The position numbers and the translations under genes are program-made. Below are positions 1-7,203 of a stretch of DNA of 42,562 bases, one piece after another (position 1 is the stretch's first letter; every line of letters starts with the position of its first letter). Origin of the DNA: Methylobacterium sp. Leaf108. GTDB lineage: Bacteria; Pseudomonadota; Alphaproteobacteria; Rhizobiales; Beijerinckiaceae. The stretch lies in assembly GCF_001423265.1 (NCBI RefSeq), contig NZ_LMND01000013.1, positions 1 through 42,562 on the forward strand. Reading direction: 5' to 3'. Under the pieces are notes generated by a model. The model saw only the letters and a program-made list of their open reading frames with translations, had not been told where the DNA came from and searched no databases.

Positions 1-63
1 AACGCACCAGCGCCCATGGTACTGTGTCTCAAGACACGGGAGAGTCGGTCGCCGCCAGACCTG
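1..63 (+). rRNA. rrf: 5S ribosomal RNA, 3' part
   Basis: The window opens inside a 5S rRNA gene. The string ends with the conserved helix IV/V and 3' strand of alphaproteobacterial 5S: the GCGCCCATGGTACTGTGTCT segment, then CAAGACACGGGAGAGT, then the closing-stem strand GCCGCCAGACCTGC. The 5' half lies outside the window. The 3' end is placed at about 63 by analogy with other 5S genes and could be off by two or three bases. A strong hairpin follows 40 bases later, as expected at the end of an rrn operon. The identification is from memory of the family, not from a covariance search. Confidence 0.85.
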
Positions 64-104
64 CACAGAACAAAACACGCCCTCATACAAAACGATCACA
101 CGCA

Positions 105-136
105 AAAGGGCCATCTCCTCACGGAGGTGGCCCTTT
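105..136 (+). terminator. Intrinsic terminator of the rrn operon
   Basis: A 14-bp stem, AAAGGGCCATCTCC paired with GGAGGTGGCCCTTT with one wobble pair, closes a TCAC loop. A run of A before and T after the stem make it effective in both directions. It lies 40 bases after the 5S rRNA end and 32 bases before the response-regulator start, so it most likely stops rrn transcription and insulates the regulator operon. Confidence 0.85.
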
Positions 137-144
137 CTGCGTTG

Positions 145-167
145 GCGTGCCGACGCTATAGGCACGC
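145..167. promoter_or_regulatory. Inverted repeat abutting the response-regulator start codon
   Basis: GCGTGCC and GGCACGC form a perfect 7-bp inverted repeat around a 9-base spacer, ending one base before the ATG at 169. There is no purine-rich ribosome binding site between the rrn terminator and this ATG. The repeat could be an operator, or a hairpin that limits translation of a short-leader mRNA. Function is inferred from position only. Confidence 0.4.
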
Positions 168-168
168 G

Positions 169-876
169 ATGCGCCTTCTCCTGATCGAAGACGACCCCGA
201 GGCACTGGCCTATCTCGCCAAGGCGTTTCGCGAGGCCGGCCATGTCGCCGATGGCGCCGCGGACGGTCTCGACGGCTATGCGCTGGCGCAGGGTGGGGAC
301 TACGACGTCCTCGTCGTCGACCGGATGCTGCCCAAGCTCGATGGGCTGTCCCTCATCCGCGCTCTCCGAGAGCAGGCCGTCACCACGCCGATCCTGATCC
401 TCTCCGCCCTCGGGCAGGTCGACGACCGGGTGAAGGGGCTGCGCGCGGGTGGCGACGACTACCTGCCCAAGCCCTATGCCTTCTCAGAACTGCTCGCCCG
501 GGTCGAAGTCCTGGCGCGGCGGCGGACGTCCGGCCCTGGCGCGGCCGTCGCCACGGCTTACCGGATCGGCGATCTTGAACTCGACCGGCTGTCGCACCGC
601 GTCGCTCGCGCCGGGCGCGACATCGCCCTGCAGCCTCGCGAGTTCCGGTTGTTGGAGTACCTGATGCAGCATGCCGGGCAGGTGGTGACCCGCACCATGC
701 TGCTCGAACACGTCTGGGACTATCACTTCGATCCGCAGACCAACGTGATCGACGTCCATATCTCGCGCCTGCGTGCCAAGATCGACAAGGATTTCGAGCG
801 ACCGCTCCTCCATACCATCCGCGGCACCGGTTATGTCATGCGTGACGCGGGCACGGATGCGGCGGGGGCATCATGA
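169..876 (+). CDS. OmpR-family response regulator
   Basis: The 235-residue protein has an N-terminal receiver domain (about 1-115) and a C-terminal winged-helix DNA-binding domain (about 130-225). The receiver is canonical: acidic pocket E7-D8-D9, phospho-acceptor D51 in VVDRMLP, S79 at the switch position and K101 in LPKPY. The effector domain carries the LQPREFRLLEYL and NVIDVHISRLRAKI segments of the OmpR/PhoB class. An open frame runs upstream to base 16, but that would overlap the 5S rRNA and terminator, so the ATG at 169, which begins a typical RLLLIEDD receiver, is chosen. The stop overlaps the downstream kinase start by ATGA, so the two are expected to be made together. Target genes are not evident. 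Confidence 0.93.
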   Translation: MRLLLIEDDPEALAYLAKAFREAGHVADGAADGLDGYALAQGGDYDVLVVDRMLPKLDGLSLIRALREQAVTTPILILSALGQVDDRVKGLRAGGDDYLPKPYAFSELLARVEVLARRRTSGPGAAVATAYRIGDLELDRLSHRVARAGRDIALQPREFRLLEYLMQHAGQVVTRTMLLEHVWDYHFDPQTNVIDVHISRLRAKIDKDFERPLLHTIRGTGYVMRDAGTDAAGAS

Positions 877-2306
877 GGCTGCCGCGGTTGAGGCTTCCAC
901 GGTTGAGGTTTCCCCGCGGCCTCGGCAAGCTGTTTCGGACGACCGCGTTCAAGCTGTCCTTCGCGTACCTGGCGATCTTCGCCACCGTCGCCTTTTTGGC
1001 CCTCGGCTACGTCGCCTGGAACGCGGCCCGCGTCCTCGACGACCAGATCGTGTCCACCCTCGATGCCGAGATCAACGGGTTGGCCGAGCAGTACGGCGCC
1101 GGTGGCTTGCGCCGTCTCATCGCCACGGTGGAACGACGGGCGGGCGAGCCGGGGGCCTCGCTCTACCTCGTGACCACGCCGGCCGGCGAGCACATCGTGG
1201 GAAACGTCGGCTCCCTGTCGCCGGGGCTTCTGTCCCAGCCCGGCCAGACCGAGGGCTCCTATTCCCGCCGTGGTGAATCGGACAGCCTCGACCACGAGGC
1301 GATCATGCGCGTCTTCACGCTGCCGGGCGGTTTTCGCCTTCTCGTCGGGCGTGACGTGGTCGAGCGCGACCGTCTGCGCGGGGTGATCGGTCGGACCTTC
1401 GCCTCCTCCCTCGCCCTCGTGGTGGTGCTGGGCGTGGCCGGCGGCTGGTTCGTGGCGAGCCGGGTTCTCAAGCGCGTCGACGACATGACCGAGAACGCCC
1501 GCCGGATCATGGCCGGCGATCTCGACGGCCGGCTCGGCGTCGCCGGCAACGGGGACGAGCTCGACCGCCTCGCCGAGAATCTCAACGCCATGTTGGCGCG
1601 CATGGGCGCTCTGATGCAGGGCCTGCGCGAGGTGTCCGATAACATCGCCCACGACCTCAAGACGCCCCTGACACGCCTGCGCAACCGGGCCGACGATGCG
1701 CTGCGCACCGCGCGGACACCCGAGGCGTTGCGGGAGGCGATGGAGGGGGTGATCGAGGAGAGCGACGGCCTCATTCGGGTCTTCGACGCACTGCTGATGA
1801 TCGCCCGCCTGGAAGCCGGCAGCATCCGCAAGGCGATGACCGCCTTCGACCTGTCTGCCGCGGTTCGCGAACTGGCCGATCTCTACGAGGCCGTCGCCGC
1901 CGACCGGGGCCTCGACCTCCAGGTCGAGGCCGAACCGGACCTGATGCTGCGGGGCAACCGAGAGCTCATCGGGCAGGCGTTGGCCAACCTCCTCGACAAC
2001 GCCCTGAAATATGCTCCCGACGATGTTCCGGGTACGATACGCATCGCCGTGACCCGGGACACCGGGGCCATCCGCCTCGTCGTGGCCGACACGGGGCCGG
2101 GTATCCCGGAGGAGGCGCGCGAGCGTGTGTTCGACCGGTTCGTGCGCCTGGAGGACGCGCGGTCGCGCCCAGGGTTCGGCCTCGGCCTCAGCCTCGTCGG
2201 GGCCGTGGTTCGCCTGCACGAGGGCGCCGTCGCACTGCAGGACAATGCGCCCGGCCTTCGCGTCGTGATAACCCTTCCCCTGGCGCAGGACGGGGAGGGG
2301 GCATGA
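873..2306 (+). CDS. Sensor histidine kinase, partner of the upstream regulator
   Basis: This 477-residue inner-membrane kinase has two predicted membrane helices (about 25-47 and 170-195) flanking a periplasmic sensor region of about 120 residues. A HAMP linker, a HisKA dimerisation domain and an HATPase domain follow. The phospho-acceptor is H260 in the H-box IAHDLKTPL. The N-box (LANLLDNALKYA), G1 (ADTGPGIP), F (VFDRFVRL) and G2 (GFGLGLSLV) boxes are all present, so it should be active. It overlaps the regulator upstream and glnE downstream by four bases each. The sensed signal cannot be read from the sequence. Linkage to glnE hints at nitrogen or energy status, but that is inference. Confidence 0.93.
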   Translation: MRLPRLRLPRLRFPRGLGKLFRTTAFKLSFAYLAIFATVAFLALGYVAWNAARVLDDQIVSTLDAEINGLAEQYGAGGLRRLIATVERRAGEPGASLYLVTTPAGEHIVGNVGSLSPGLLSQPGQTEGSYSRRGESDSLDHEAIMRVFTLPGGFRLLVGRDVVERDRLRGVIGRTFASSLALVVVLGVAGGWFVASRVLKRVDDMTENARRIMAGDLDGRLGVAGNGDELDRLAENLNAMLARMGALMQGLREVSDNIAHDLKTPLTRLRNRADDALRTARTPEALREAMEGVIEESDGLIRVFDALLMIARLEAGSIRKAMTAFDLSAAVRELADLYEAVAADRGLDLQVEAEPDLMLRGNRELIGQALANLLDNALKYAPDDVPGTIRIAVTRDTGAIRLVVADTGPGIPEEARERVFDRFVRLEDARSRPGFGLGLSLVGAVVRLHEGAVALQDNAPGLRVVITLPLAQDGEGA

Positions 2307-5215
2307 CGGGCGAGGGGACGTTGCGTGACGGGATCGTGGCCGCGCCGCCGTTGAGCGATGCGCGAGCGGCGGCAGCGCGCTTGGCCGAGATCGAGCCCGG
2401 CCTGCCGCCCGATCTGTTGACGCCGCCCCTGCGTGCCCTGCTCCTTGGGCTCGCCGATCATTCGCCGTTCCTGTGGCAGGCGGTCCTGCGGGACCCCGCC
2501 CGTCTCGTGGCCCTCTGCGACCGGTCGCCGGACGTCGTTGGACGCGAACTCTGCGAGAGGCAGCGGCGGGCTGCCGGAGGCGGGAATGTCTCCCTCGACG
2601 AAGTCGCGCGCCGCTTGCGCAGAACCCGCATCGAGCACGCCCTCCTCGTAGCGCTCGCCGATATCGGTGGCCTCTGGACGCTGGAGACGGTCACCGCGGC
2701 GCTGTCGGATTTCGCCGATGCCTCGGTGGCCGCCGCCGCCGAGGCGCTGTTGTTCGAGGCCACGGCGGCCGGCCGGTTCCTGCCGCGGGATCCCACCGAT
2801 CCGCAGGCCGGGTCCGGCCTCGTCATCCTCGGCCTGGGTAAGCACGGGGCGCGGGAACTCAACTATTCGAGCGATATCGACCTGATCGTGTTCTTCGATC
2901 CCGAGACGGCGCCCCTCAAGGCCGGGATCGAACCCGCACCCTTCTTCATCAAGCTGGCGCAGGGGATCGCCAAGCTGTTGCAGGAGCGCACCGGAGACGG
3001 CTACGTGCACCGGGTCGATTACCGGCTCAGGCCCGATCCCGGCTCGACGCCGACCGCGCTCTCGCTGGACTCGGCCTATGTCTATTACGAGACCGTCGGC
3101 CAGAACTGGGAAAGGGCCGCCTTCATCAAGGCCCGCGCCATCGCCGGGGACATCGCTGCAGGCGAACGGTTCCTGGCGGGCCTGACGCCGTTCGTCTGGC
3201 GCAAGTACTTCGATTTCGCGTCCATCGCCGACGTCCATGCGATGAAACGCCAGATCCACGCGGTGCGCGGCCACGACACCATCGCGGTGGCCGGTCACGA
3301 CATCAAGCTCGGGCGCGGCGGCATCCGGGAAATCGAGTTCTTCGTGCAGACGCAGCAGCTCGTGTTCGGCGGCCGTAGGCCGACCTTGCGCGGCCGCACC
3401 ACCGTCGGGATGCTGGCCGGCCTCACCGAGGAGGGCTGGATCGACGCCACGGCGCGGGACGAATTGACGGCGGCCTACGTCTTCTTGCGCACCATCGAGC
3501 ATCGCCTGCAGATGCTGCGCGACGAGCAGACCCAGCGCCTGCCGACCGACCCGAAGGAACTCACGGCCTTCGCGAAATTCGCCGGCTTTCCCACCAAGCG
3601 GGCGTTCGAGGCGGCGCTGCTCCATCACGCCCGCCGCGTCCAGGCGCATTACGCGCTGTTGTTCGAGGCCGAACCGGATCTTTCGGCGGCGGGCGGCAGC
3701 CTCGTGTTCAGCGGGACGGACGACGACCCCGCCACCCTCGCCACCCTTCGGAAACTCGGGTTCCGCGAGCCCGAGCGTGCGACCGAGACCGTGCGCGGCT
3801 GGCATTTCGGGCGTCGGCCCGCAGTCCGCACGGCCCGGGCCCGCGAGGTGCTGACCGAACTCGTGCCGGCCCTGATGCAGGCGATCGGCAGCACCGCTCA
3901 GCCCGATGCCGCCCTCGATACCCTCGACAGGGCCTTCGCCCGGATGCCGGCGGCCCTCGAACTCCTCACCATCCTGCGTTCCAACGATCGCCTGCGCCAG
4001 CTCTTTGCCGACCTGCTCGGATCGGCGCCGCGACTGGCCGAGACCGTCGCCTTCAGTCCGCATGTGCTCGATGGCGTGATCGATCCGGCTTTCGTGGCGC
4101 CCAGCGACGATCCCGCCGACATCGATCGGCAGTTCCGCGACCTTCTCGGCCGGCCGGCCGACCACGAGGATTTCCTCGACCGCAGCCGCGACGCGGCCCG
4201 GCAGATGCGGTTCGCCACAGGCGCACGGCTGATCTGCGGGATCCTGTCGCCCGAGATGGCCGGACGTTCCTATGCGGCAATCGCCGATGTCGTGGTCGGC
4301 CGGAGTCTGGCCGCCGTCTCGGCCCTGTTCGAGGCGGAGCACGGACCGGTTCCAGGTGGTCGCTTCGCGGTGATCGGCCTTGGCCGGCTCGGTTCGCACC
4401 AGCTCACGGCGGAATCCGATCTCGACCTGATGGTCGTCTACGACTTCGACCCGGACGACCGGCGTAGCTCCGGTCCACGGCCGCTGGATGCCGCGGTCGC
4501 CTACAACCGGTTGACCCAGCGACTGGTGGCGAGCCTCACCGTTCCGACCCGGCGCGGCGGCCTCTACGAGGTCGACCTGCGCCTGAGGCCCGGCGGCGGC
4601 CAGGGTGCCATCGCCACGCAATGGCGCAGCTTCCTCGCCTATCAGGCCGACGAAGCCGAGCTATGGGAGCACATGGCGCTGACCCGCGCCCGTCTCATCG
4701 CCGGCGACGCCGGGCTCGGAGCCGAGATCGAGGCCGCGATCCGCGCGACGCTCCTGCGTCCGCGCCAGCCGGCGGCCGTGAATGCCGCCGTCCGCGCCAT
4801 GCGCGCGCTGGTGGAGAAGGAGAAGCCGTCGCGCGGCGCCCTCGACCTCAAGCTGAGTCCGGGTGGGCTTCTCGACCTCGATTTCCTCGGCCAGGCCCTT
4901 GTGTTGGGCCACGCCCGGGCACATCCCGGCCTGATCGGGCTCCACGGACCGGATCTCTTCGCGCATGCCGCCGAGGTGGGGCTGGTGCCGGAAGAATCCG
5001 CCGCGAGACTGTCCGCCGCCCACCGCCTGTTCGAGGCCGTGCATCAGTGGCAGCGCCTGATGGTGCAGGGCGATCCGACCAGTACCTCGACGGTGACCCT
5101 GGCGCGGCTCGCCAAGGCGATGGGCGCGCCGGACGCCCGCAGCCTGACGGCACAGCTCGCCGCGGAGCGCAGCGAAGTGAGGAAGCTGTTCGATCGCCTG
5201 CTCGGGCGTCCCTGA
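2303..5215 (+). CDS. glnE: Bifunctional glutamine-synthetase adenylyltransferase/adenylyl-removing enzyme
   Basis: GlnE attaches AMP to a tyrosine of glutamine synthetase and removes it again, under PII control. The 970 residues are close to the usual length of about 950. The two nucleotidyltransferase halves are both present. The N-terminal, adenylyl-removing half has GLGKHGARELNYSSDIDL with metal ligands D191 and D193. The C-terminal, adenylylating half has GLGRLGSHQLTAESDLDL with D706 and D708. A helical linker and the C-terminal PII-responsive segment complete the protein. The ATG at 2303 overlaps the kinase stop and follows a GGAGGGGG stretch. Coupling to a two-component system suggests the pair influences nitrogen assimilation, but the kinase may simply share the promoter. 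Confidence 0.96.
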   Translation: MTGEGTLRDGIVAAPPLSDARAAAARLAEIEPGLPPDLLTPPLRALLLGLADHSPFLWQAVLRDPARLVALCDRSPDVVGRELCERQRRAAGGGNVSLDEVARRLRRTRIEHALLVALADIGGLWTLETVTAALSDFADASVAAAAEALLFEATAAGRFLPRDPTDPQAGSGLVILGLGKHGARELNYSSDIDLIVFFDPETAPLKAGIEPAPFFIKLAQGIAKLLQERTGDGYVHRVDYRLRPDPGSTPTALSLDSAYVYYETVGQNWERAAFIKARAIAGDIAAGERFLAGLTPFVWRKYFDFASIADVHAMKRQIHAVRGHDTIAVAGHDIKLGRGGIREIEFFVQTQQLVFGGRRPTLRGRTTVGMLAGLTEEGWIDATARDELTAAYVFLRTIEHRLQMLRDEQTQRLPTDPKELTAFAKFAGFPTKRAFEAALLHHARRVQAHYALLFEAEPDLSAAGGSLVFSGTDDDPATLATLRKLGFREPERATETVRGWHFGRRPAVRTARAREVLTELVPALMQAIGSTAQPDAALDTLDRAFARMPAALELLTILRSNDRLRQLFADLLGSAPRLAETVAFSPHVLDGVIDPAFVAPSDDPADIDRQFRDLLGRPADHEDFLDRSRDAARQMRFATGARLICGILSPEMAGRSYAAIADVVVGRSLAAVSALFEAEHGPVPGGRFAVIGLGRLGSHQLTAESDLDLMVVYDFDPDDRRSSGPRPLDAAVAYNRLTQRLVASLTVPTRRGGLYEVDLRLRPGGGQGAIATQWRSFLAYQADEAELWEHMALTRARLIAGDAGLGAEIEAAIRATLLRPRQPAAVNAAVRAMRALVEKEKPSRGALDLKLSPGGLLDLDFLGQALVLGHARAHPGLIGLHGPDLFAHAAEVGLVPEESAARLSAAHRLFEAVHQWQRLMVQGDPTSTSTVTLARLAKAMGAPDARSLTAQLAAERSEVRKLFDRLLGRP

Positions 5216-5505
5216 GCCCAAATTGCCCGTTCTTTTCACGCGCTGGCGGGTCGGACTGCCACGCCGGCGCGGGACGCGGGCCGATCCGCAATTAAGCGGA
5301 CGTACGGTCCGTCGTGGCCGGAGATTTGCGGGCGACGCGGCCGGTGGACGACACCGGGGGTATCCCTATGCTGCCGCCGACGGTGATCCCCACGGAAGCG
5401 CCCGAAGGGACATCCCTCACGGGTCCTGCGCCGACCCGACAACCTCTGCCCGACGATGCCCGGCTCCGCCGAGCCCAACCGTTGAAAGAATCCAGGAGCC
5501 ATCCC
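5216..5505. other. Long leader between glnE and the transpeptidase-family gene
   Basis: No gene is visible in these 290 bases. A hairpin at 5240-5270 (9-bp stem with one wobble pair) could terminate glnE transcription. Near the gene start there are small stems, including CGGGTC/GACCCG around a 7-base loop near 5428-5446 and an AGGGACATCCCT palindrome just before it. CCGCAATTAAGCGG near 5287 is a short inverted repeat that could be part of a promoter. I compared the stretch with riboswitch classes I know and matched none. Confidence 0.4.
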
Positions 5506-7092
5506 GTGAGAGACTTCTCCCTGCCCGGCCGCTCGCCCGTCTATGCCGCCAATGCGGCGGTGGCGACGTCGCATCCCCTCGCGACCCTGGCGGCGATCGA
5601 GGCCCTGCGCAGCGGTGGCAACGCGGTCGATGCGGCCATCACGGCCTGCGCCGTGCAATGCGTGGTCGATCCGCTGATGTCGGGCATCGGCGGGGATTGC
5701 TTCGCGCTCTACACGCCCAAGGGCGCCGGAAAGCCGGTCGCCCTCAACGGGTCGGGCCGGTCGCCAGCTGCCGCCAGGGACGCCTGGTACCTCGAACGGG
5801 GCATCACCATCGAGCCGACCTCGCCGCACGCGGTCACAGTGCCCGGCGCCATCGCCGCCTGGGAGACGCTGCTGCGCGACCACGGTACGCGTAGCCTCGG
5901 CTATGTGCTCCAGCCGGCCATCGCCTATGCCGAGGGCGGTTTTCCGGTCCAGCCCCGCGTTGCCTGGGATTGGGAGCGGTCGGCGACGCGGGTGGCGCAG
6001 GATGTGGATGCGGCGGCGAGCTACCTCGTCGGCGGCCAGGCGCCCGAGGCGGGGACGATCGTCAAGCTCCCCAAGCTCGCCGCCACCCTGCGGCGCATCG
6101 CCGAGCACGGTGCCAAGGGATTCTACGAGGGGCCGGTGGCGCAGGATCTCGTCGCCAAGCTGCAGAGCCTCGGCGGCCTGCACACGCTCGAGGATTACGC
6201 GGCCGCCGCTCCCGAGTACGTGACGCCGATCACCACCCGCTATCGCGGCTACGACGTCTACGAATGCCCGCCCAACGGTCAGGGACTGGCTGCCCTGATG
6301 ATGTTGAACGTGCTCACGCACTACGACATCGGCGGCATGGGCGAACTCGACCGCGTTCATCTTTACGCTGAGGCCTGCAAACAGGCCTATCACCATCGTG
6401 ACGCGCTGTTCTCGGACCCGGTGCTGAACGCGGTGCCGGTCGAGCACCTGCTCTCGGACGCCTGGCTTGCGAGCGCCAGGGGCGCCGTGGACATGGCCCG
6501 TGCCACGCCGCCGGTGATCTGGCCGGAGGTGGAGGCTGAGCGACAGCACAAGGACACGATCTACCTCTGCATCGTCGACAAGGACGGCAACGCGATTTCC
6601 TTCATCAACTCGCTGTTCCAGGGCTTCGGCACCGGCATCATGGGGCCGGAGAGCGGCGTGCTCCTGCACAACCGCGGACTCTCCTTCCGGGTCGAGCCGG
6701 GCCACCCCAATACGATCGCCCCGAACAAGCGGCCGATGCACACCATCATCCCCGGCATGCTGATGAAGGAGGGGCGCACGGTGGCGCCGTTCGGCGTCAT
6801 GGGCGGCCACTACCAGGCCATGGGCCACGTCCAGTTGCTCACCGGCATCATCGACCGCGGCCTCGACGTGCAGGAGGCCCTCGATGCCCCGCGCAGCTTC
6901 GCCTACGGCGGCGAGCTCGAGTTGGAAGTGGGGTTCTCGCCCGATCTCCCGGCCGCCCTGGAGGCCCGCGGCCACAGGACGGTCCGTGCGCCCCAGGCCA
7001 TCGGCGGCGGGCAGATCATCTGGATCGGCGAGGACGGGACCCTGGTGGCCGGTTCGGACCCGCGCAAGGACGGCAGTGCGCTGGGCTACTGA
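5506..7092 (+). CDS. Gamma-glutamyltranspeptidase-family Ntn-hydrolase
   Basis: This 528-residue protein belongs to the self-cleaving family that includes gamma-glutamyltranspeptidase and relatives acting on oxamate or acylated amino acids. The N-terminal subunit shows GGNAVDAAI and GIGGDCFALY. Cleavage is expected before Thr351 in KDTIYLC, which becomes the nucleophile. Downstream NSLFQGFGTG and ITGI-type segments match the small subunit. The start is GTG at 5506, seven bases after AGGAG. Two points differ from classical Ggt: no signal peptide is visible, and the processing site reads DT-I-Y rather than the TTH found in many true transpeptidases. The substrate is therefore uncertain. The gene stands alone, with a terminator just after it. 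Confidence 0.88.
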   Translation: MRDFSLPGRSPVYAANAAVATSHPLATLAAIEALRSGGNAVDAAITACAVQCVVDPLMSGIGGDCFALYTPKGAGKPVALNGSGRSPAAARDAWYLERGITIEPTSPHAVTVPGAIAAWETLLRDHGTRSLGYVLQPAIAYAEGGFPVQPRVAWDWERSATRVAQDVDAAASYLVGGQAPEAGTIVKLPKLAATLRRIAEHGAKGFYEGPVAQDLVAKLQSLGGLHTLEDYAAAAPEYVTPITTRYRGYDVYECPPNGQGLAALMMLNVLTHYDIGGMGELDRVHLYAEACKQAYHHRDALFSDPVLNAVPVEHLLSDAWLASARGAVDMARATPPVIWPEVEAERQHKDTIYLCIVDKDGNAISFINSLFQGFGTGIMGPESGVLLHNRGLSFRVEPGHPNTIAPNKRPMHTIIPGMLMKEGRTVAPFGVMGGHYQAMGHVQLLTGIIDRGLDVQEALDAPRSFAYGGELELEVGFSPDLPAALEARGHRTVRAPQAIGGGQIIWIGEDGTLVAGSDPRKDGSALGY

Positions 7093-7143
7093 CCGCGGGT
7101 CGGGCGACGGCCGGCGGATTACGACGCTCACCCCTGGAAAACA

Positions 7144-7178
7144 GAACGGCGGAGGCGCTTGTCGCGCCTCCGCCGTTC
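7144..7178. terminator. Bidirectional terminator between the Ntn-hydrolase gene and rne
   Basis: A perfect 15-bp stem (GAACGGCGGAGGCGC with its complement) closes a TTGTC loop, with AAAAC before and TTCTTCG after. It lies 51 bases after the plus-strand stop and 25 bases beyond the minus-strand rne stop, so it can serve both convergent genes. Confidence 0.9.
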
Positions 7179-7203
7179 TTCGTTCGACGATTGTCCGTGG
7201 GGC

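Noticed and set aside
1883..4621. Long open frame on the minus strand opposite glnE (also 831-2219 and 5236-7131 minus; 7546-10425 and 35695-38613 plus)
   Set aside because: These lie antisense to clear genes in very GC-rich DNA, where stop codons are rare. Their translations are low-complexity (Arg, Gly, Ala, His, Asp) and resemble no family.
5216..5505. Riboswitch upstream of the transpeptidase-family gene
   Set aside because: I compared it with the cobalamin, TPP, glycine, SAM and SAH consensus strings I know and found no match. Small stems alone do not define a riboswitch.
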